Assembly: GCF_013373865.1 (NCBI RefSeq)
Contig: NC_050472.1
Coordinates: 26,931,190 to 26,995,189, forward strand
Reading direction: 5' to 3'
Length of the DNA stretch: 64,000 bases
Origin: Monomorium pharaonis
Taxonomy: Eukaryota; Arthropoda; Insecta; Hymenoptera; Formicidae
Each line of letters starts with the position of its first letter. The stretch's first letter is position 1. Position numbers and translations under genes: made by a program. Under the pieces are notes generated by a model. It had not been told where the DNA came from, searched no databases, and saw nothing but the letters and a program-made list of their open reading frames with translations. This document shows positions 59,496 through 64,000 of the stretch, in pieces.

Positions 59496-61204
59496 ATGAT
59501 GTATATGGATATCACTGTTGAAAAGAATTATTTTTTTGAAGCGTTACGCTTCTTTTACGAGACGCAATGGCTTCATAATACACCAGTAACCGAAATATTA
59601 ACTAAAGCGTCTTTAGATGCAATCCCTGAAGAATGGATGGAACAGTTACAAAATTTAGAAAATGAAGAACTTAATAATTTTGTTGTAGAAAAGGCAATAA
59701 AGGTTAATCAAAAAATTTAAGACATACTGTGCTATAAATTACTTAAATTATTAAATAATTTCATTGATATTCTAGTCTAACTGGCCTGATTCCTTAAAAA
59801 CGTATGTTGCAAAATGTAAGAAAATAAATAGACTGCCACCCATACTCGCCTTGTCTTCCGTAGAGCTGCCGCAAATTTTTAAAAGAGGTCTGAGTCCAAA
59901 GAAACAACATGAGATAATGTACTTGACTCATTTAGTGGATGAACAATGCAAGCGACGTAATATACGAACGATTATTGATTTAGGCGCAGGCTTGGTAAGA
60001 AAATGATAAAAAAATATAATGTAGGTGAACTCTCGTGCTACAGCACAATATCTTTTTCCAGGGTTACGTATGTCAAATGTTGCATTACTTGCACGAATAT
60101 CGAGTTTTGGGATTGGAAAGAGACAAAGAAAATATTAACAGAGCTCTCATTAGGCAGAAAAAATTGTACCCCGATTCTTTGACAAAAGTTAAATACGCCT
60201 ATTGCGAAATAACGTGCGATTCGGCCGATGCGATAGAAATTATTCTGCGGCGGGAGTTTTCCGACGTTACAGACGTATGCTTAATTGGCCTGCATGCCTG
60301 CGGAGATCTTAGTACAAGCGCGTCGAGAATCTTCCGCAAAATGAATTCTGCCAAGCTCTTCATTTTGATTTCCTGTTGTTACCATAAACTTTCAATATCT
60401 AAAAGTATGCAGACATCATTGCAAGAAAAACAGTATTTTCACAATTTTCCCACATCCAACTGTCTGCGAGAAACAGTCGCGGAGTATAATTTTGACGTAG
60501 GAGAGTTCTTAAGAATACCCTTTTTGCGATTAGCGTGTCAAGAATCGGCGGATAAGTGGTACGGAATGCACAAAGAGAAGCACAACGAACATTCTTTTCA
60601 CGTTCTCGCTAGAGCTGTTCTCGAATTGTATTCACGACAAAGTAAGTCTCATTATATGAGATATGTTTATATTTTTGGCTGAACTAACCAGGGATCTTAT
60701 TTTAGAAAATTACGTTCTTAATAAGAAAGTTCGGAAAGGTACAAGAAAATCGCAATGTTCGAATTTTCAAACTTACGTCAAAGAGTCATTACGGAGATAC
60801 GATTTAGTACCAGATACGGACAAAACAGGTAACCAATAAATCAATATTTATATGAGTAATTTACATAATATAAAATATAAATATAATATAAATATAATGA
60901 TAATATAATAACGATAGAAATATAAATATAATAACGAAGCTTTTTTATGTATAAAGACAGTGTAATCACACGCGACGAAATGGAAAAGGATATGACGCGA
61001 ATATGGGAAAAACAAAGTGTAAGATTAAAAGCTGTAGAAATTTATACTGGATTGCAAATGATATTACAATTGCCAGCAGAATCACTGATTCTACAGGATA
61101 GATTATGCTGGTTACACGAACAAGATTTAAAGGCTATCATTGTACCTGTAATGAATAAGTGTGTTTCTCCTCGTTCATACGCAATCGTGTCTTATAAATG
61201 CTGA
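59496..61204 (+). CDS. METTL25B: METTL25B/RRNAD1-like methyltransferase, 5 exons
   Basis: A predicted SAM-dependent methyltransferase of the METTL25/RRNAD1 family (methyltransferase domain 32), 458 residues. Exons are 59496-59702, 59776-59994, 60062-60641, 60706-60828 and 60957-61204, all GT-AG and in frame. SPKKQHEIMYLTHLV matches the conserved block before the SAM site. IIDLGAGLGYVCQML (about residues 135-149) is the glycine-rich SAM loop. GLHACGDLS (218-226) is the family's signature. The end, LILQDRLCWLHEQ and SPRSYAIVSYK, matches the C terminus of human METTL25B better than METTL25. The start is uncertain: ATGs occur at 59496, 59499 and 59508, just after a TTTTTTTAG acceptor, so an upstream untranslated exon is likely. 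The substrate is unknown. Confidence 0.88.
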
Positions 61205-61519
61205 AAAAAATATTATAGTCTCATAAACATGAGATATAAAGAATATTTATCAAATTTTGAGACTATATAATTTTTAATTAATAATATGAAAATTGAGAAT
61301 ATATTTAAAACATTTGTTTAATTAAGAAATTCTATTCTCGATAATTTGTACAATTTTCATTTTACCTTATATTAAAGTTTATAATTATATTATAAATTAC
61401 ATACAAATTAGATTATATTAAAATTATTCTACGTATGGAAATTAACAAGTTAGGAACGTACCAATATTTAAGTTATCAGTCATTGTACACTACTTGTAAA
61501 TAACAGAGATGCTACGATC
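61205..61519. other. spacer between convergent METTL25B-like gene and MED8
   Basis: About 315 bases are very AT-rich and should carry both 3' UTRs. Nothing else is seen. Confidence 0.5.
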
Positions 61520-63526
61520 TTATCTATAAGGATGGATTTGCGACGCCGCTTTGATATTCGTTTTTATTGCACTTGGTGCCTTATTCATTTGTCCCACTGT
61601 AAATTATCAATTCGAATTAAATCATATAAGCACATAATTATTTGAGAAAAAAATGAAAATGCTCGGAAAAATACTTACTCGGTGGATTACCCAAAGGCCC
61701 TTGTCCCGCCGTTTGCTGCTGATTGCCAGGTCTGCCTACCATCATGCTGTTAGCTACTGGATTTACGCCGGATTGAACCATTTGTATCGAATCGGACTGC
61801 AAACATAAAATAAGGATAATATATATATTATATTCGATAGATGTACAGATATTCCTCTATTTACAATGGAATTACACTCTGAAACTTGGATCGTAGGTAA
61901 ATAGAATTAATCAAATAGAGCGTTAAGTGTACACTAAATGCAGCTATTATATATTGCATTTAAACTAATATATTAGTATTATTTATATAAATTATATATA
62001 TGTAACTTAAACAATCTCTGTGTAAAAAATAATCAAAATGTTTTTAAAATGTAATTCTTAACATTTATTGGTCTTCTATTATAAAAGTAATTTGATTTAT
62101 TTACTATTATAAAACTATTTAATTTAGATGAATTATAACGAGTGCTTCATTACAATCTACTAGTTTTTAGTAAATGTCAAAGTCATAAAAGTAGAGGGAT
62201 AGTTTTAGTAAGATGCGATACTATAATCTTCAATACTAGCTCTAAAAAAAATCAGCTAAATTTTTTCCTGTAATTATAACTTACTTTCATTAAACCTTTA
62301 CCAATCCCAACAGCAGCTAAAAGGGCATTAGTATCAGCAACGCTACTAGTTTGCGCTTGTGTCGCCCTGGTGCTGACCTCGCCTTCCCAATCTTCGCGCG
62401 CCTTGTTTGCTATGTCCCACACGTGGCTAATTACCTTTGTGTACTGCGCCACTTGTTTCTGAAACCCAACAACAGAGGCATGCAAGGAACTTAATAAGCA
62501 GTAAGACCGTGCGTGTTCCACTCGCTAAATGGACCGCACGAAAATCTCTGCGTAGCAAACGTTTATCCAAGACATTTAACATCTATGGCTATTTACGTAG
62601 CTACTAGCTAGGAGGCCTGCATACACAACATCTCAGCCCAAAGCGAATGGAACCGACAAAGCTGAAGCTATCTGATTTAGCAGCTTACATTGTAGTCCTA
62701 GTTGTTGTTTAGTTAGCACGTTAACAGAAAGATAAAATATCTTCAATTAGCTCCAATGTATCTCTCTTAATAAGTATTTTATATATATATAGACTTAACT
62801 GTAATCAAATACACTGTTTCAAAAATTTAATTTTATATCATAGTTATAAACTGATATTCGAATATTTAATCCAATAATGCTTTTTGCCTGACTCAAGAAA
62901 GAGTTTTTTGTGTTGAATTAAATGAGAAATAGTCAAAGACAAAGTATAAAGAATTGTCTTACGTGTGAGGCATCAATGCTGACAGACGCAGCCTTGGCTT
63001 CCAACTGCATCATCTTCTGTTCAGCTTGAGGCTCCAGTTTTGTCCTCAGGTAATCTGGGACCAGGTCATGTGCAAACGTAGGGATACGATTCTCGGTAAG
63101 TCGCAACAGTTCCTCGTCCTTTTCCGGACTCAGGCGTAACGGTAGAACTGTCAGATTCCGAAGATTCGGCGCTTTGTCGTGTCCCAGAATCTTTGAGAGG
63201 CTCGTTAGCTGTATAAATGACACACTTTAACCATAATTTGAAGGTACAACATATATAAAACATGCATAATATAAAAGTGTCAAATGACAAAAAAACGCAT
63301 TTTAAATGCAAATTTAATATTTCAGATGTTAACCAATCAATCGGTAAAATGGAATACTTACGTGACCAGAGATAAGGGCGAAATTGTCGAGAAAATTCGG
63401 CCAATTCAAGGTTTCGTACTCGTGTTCTATCTTGAATATCATCGCGGCGATCGCGTTCTTCAAGTCGTTCACTCGCATTATTATGGCCTCCAAGGCGGAG
63501 TCTAGTTGCTTCTCCTCTCTCTGCAT
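61520..63526 (-). CDS. MED8: Mediator complex subunit 8 (MED8), 5 exons
   Basis: A Mediator head-module subunit that links MED18/MED20 to the core and supports RNA polymerase II transcription. Minus-strand exons are 63526-63362, 63208-62963, 62458-62285, 61796-61679 and 61596-61520, giving 259 residues (human 268). The start MQREEKQLDSALEAI is nearly that of vertebrate MED8. NWPNFLDNFALISGH, RIPTFAHDLVPDYLRTKLEP, DTNALLAAVGIGKGL, and the C-terminal APSAIKTNIKAAS with HPYR all follow the family order. The middle-to-C-terminal region is Gln/Gly/Asn-rich and disordered, before the short MED18-binding helix at the end. All junctions are GT-AG and in frame. Confidence 0.95.
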
Positions 63527-63942
63527 CGCGCACGAGATTTTACCACGAGACACAATGAACACACAAAATCTCACTCTTCCGTTCGTCACAGGTAAAGTAT
63601 CTTCTCCAGTGGCTGTGGCTCTGGTCGGTCTAATCGGTCTCCCTGTCAAGTGGTTCAAGTATGAAGACTAGAAGTACTAGAACCAGGAGACTGAACTAAG
63701 CCTGATTTCGCCTCCAAAAGTAAGGCGAAACTCTGTTAGAAATGTAGTACCAAATGGTGGCGCTGGCGACAATGATTTACCGGAAAAATATGAAGTATAA
63801 CGAATAATTGTAAGAACTCAAATATTTGACAATAAATGTAAATTTATAATAAAAATCTTAACAATTTTACATTTCAGAGTACTTATCTCAGTTTTTTTAT
63901 ACCAATACTTCGGTGTGACGTAGCGCGGCGGGTGGCCGCGAG

Positions 63943-63946
<4 letters not shown>
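63527..63946. other. MED8 upstream region
   Basis: This contains the MED8 promoter. On the plus strand, an ATG near 63555 opens a short frame to 63671 ending LPVKWFKYED. It also contains a possible donor (ACAG|GTAAAG, about 63591), so a divergent gene could start here and continue outside the window. A CpG-rich patch lies at 63918-63940. No supported gene is seen. Confidence 0.35.

Positions 63947-63995
<49 letters not shown>
63947..63995. repeat. (AG)n microsatellite at the window end
   Basis: A perfect AG run of about 24 repeats occurs just before the window ends. Confidence 0.95.
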
Positions 63996-63998
<3 letters not shown>

Positions 63999-64000
63999 TC

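Noticed and set aside
1..64000. tRNA and rRNA genes
   Set aside because: A visual search for B-box-like GGTTCGAAT cores and rRNA-like sequence found nothing convincing; tRNAscan-SE would settle it.

Overview
The window is nuclear DNA from an insect, most likely a hymenopteran and possibly an ant. That placement is an inference. The genes are metazoan, with short GT-AG introns, AT-rich spacers, GC-rich CpG-containing promoter islands, and many small palindromic (MITE-like) elements and simple repeats. There is no bacterial or organellar gene organisation, and I found no CRISPR array, rRNA or convincing tRNA.

Layout, left to right. A CIB1-like EF-hand gene (453-1513, minus) is followed by a possible 33-residue small ORF (2103-2204). 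MROH1 (3868-10814, plus, 22 coding exons, HEAT repeats) comes next. Then a CCDC28-family gene (12695-13747, minus) stands head-to-head with ATG12 (15094-15673, plus) across a compact shared promoter. The ciliary WD40 gene CFAP52 (15972-21055, minus) faces ATG12 tail-to-tail. An SLC17-type MFS transporter (23173-38292, plus) starts with a 25-base first coding exon and a 12.9 kb first intron. That intron holds a 2 kb higher-order minisatellite of 11-bp units. Downstream is a gene-poor stretch (38293-48370) with palindromic elements, a roughly 154-bp satellite array of about 17 units carrying a conserved stem-loop, and duplicated exon-like segments of a possible minus-strand noncoding transcript. 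A broken, intron-containing copy of the TLS1/C9orf78 splicing-factor gene follows (about 48370-50088). The right end is gene-dense: ANKRD27/VARP (50916-53725), single-exon PITRM1/PreP (56026-59139), METTL25B/RRNAD1-like (59496-61204) and MED8 (61520-63526, minus). The window closes in an (AG)n tract.

The genes are unrelated housekeeping and cell-biology functions (autophagy conjugation, endosomal trafficking, mitochondrial peptide clearance, transcription, flagella) and do not form a pathway. Exon structures were built by hand from splice sites, reading-frame continuity and remembered family alignments. In every multi-exon coding gene the summed exons divide exactly by three. The most unusual material is the repeats: the hairpin satellite, the higher-order 11-bp array, several inverted-repeat elements, and a dispersed repeat family present in at least four copies.
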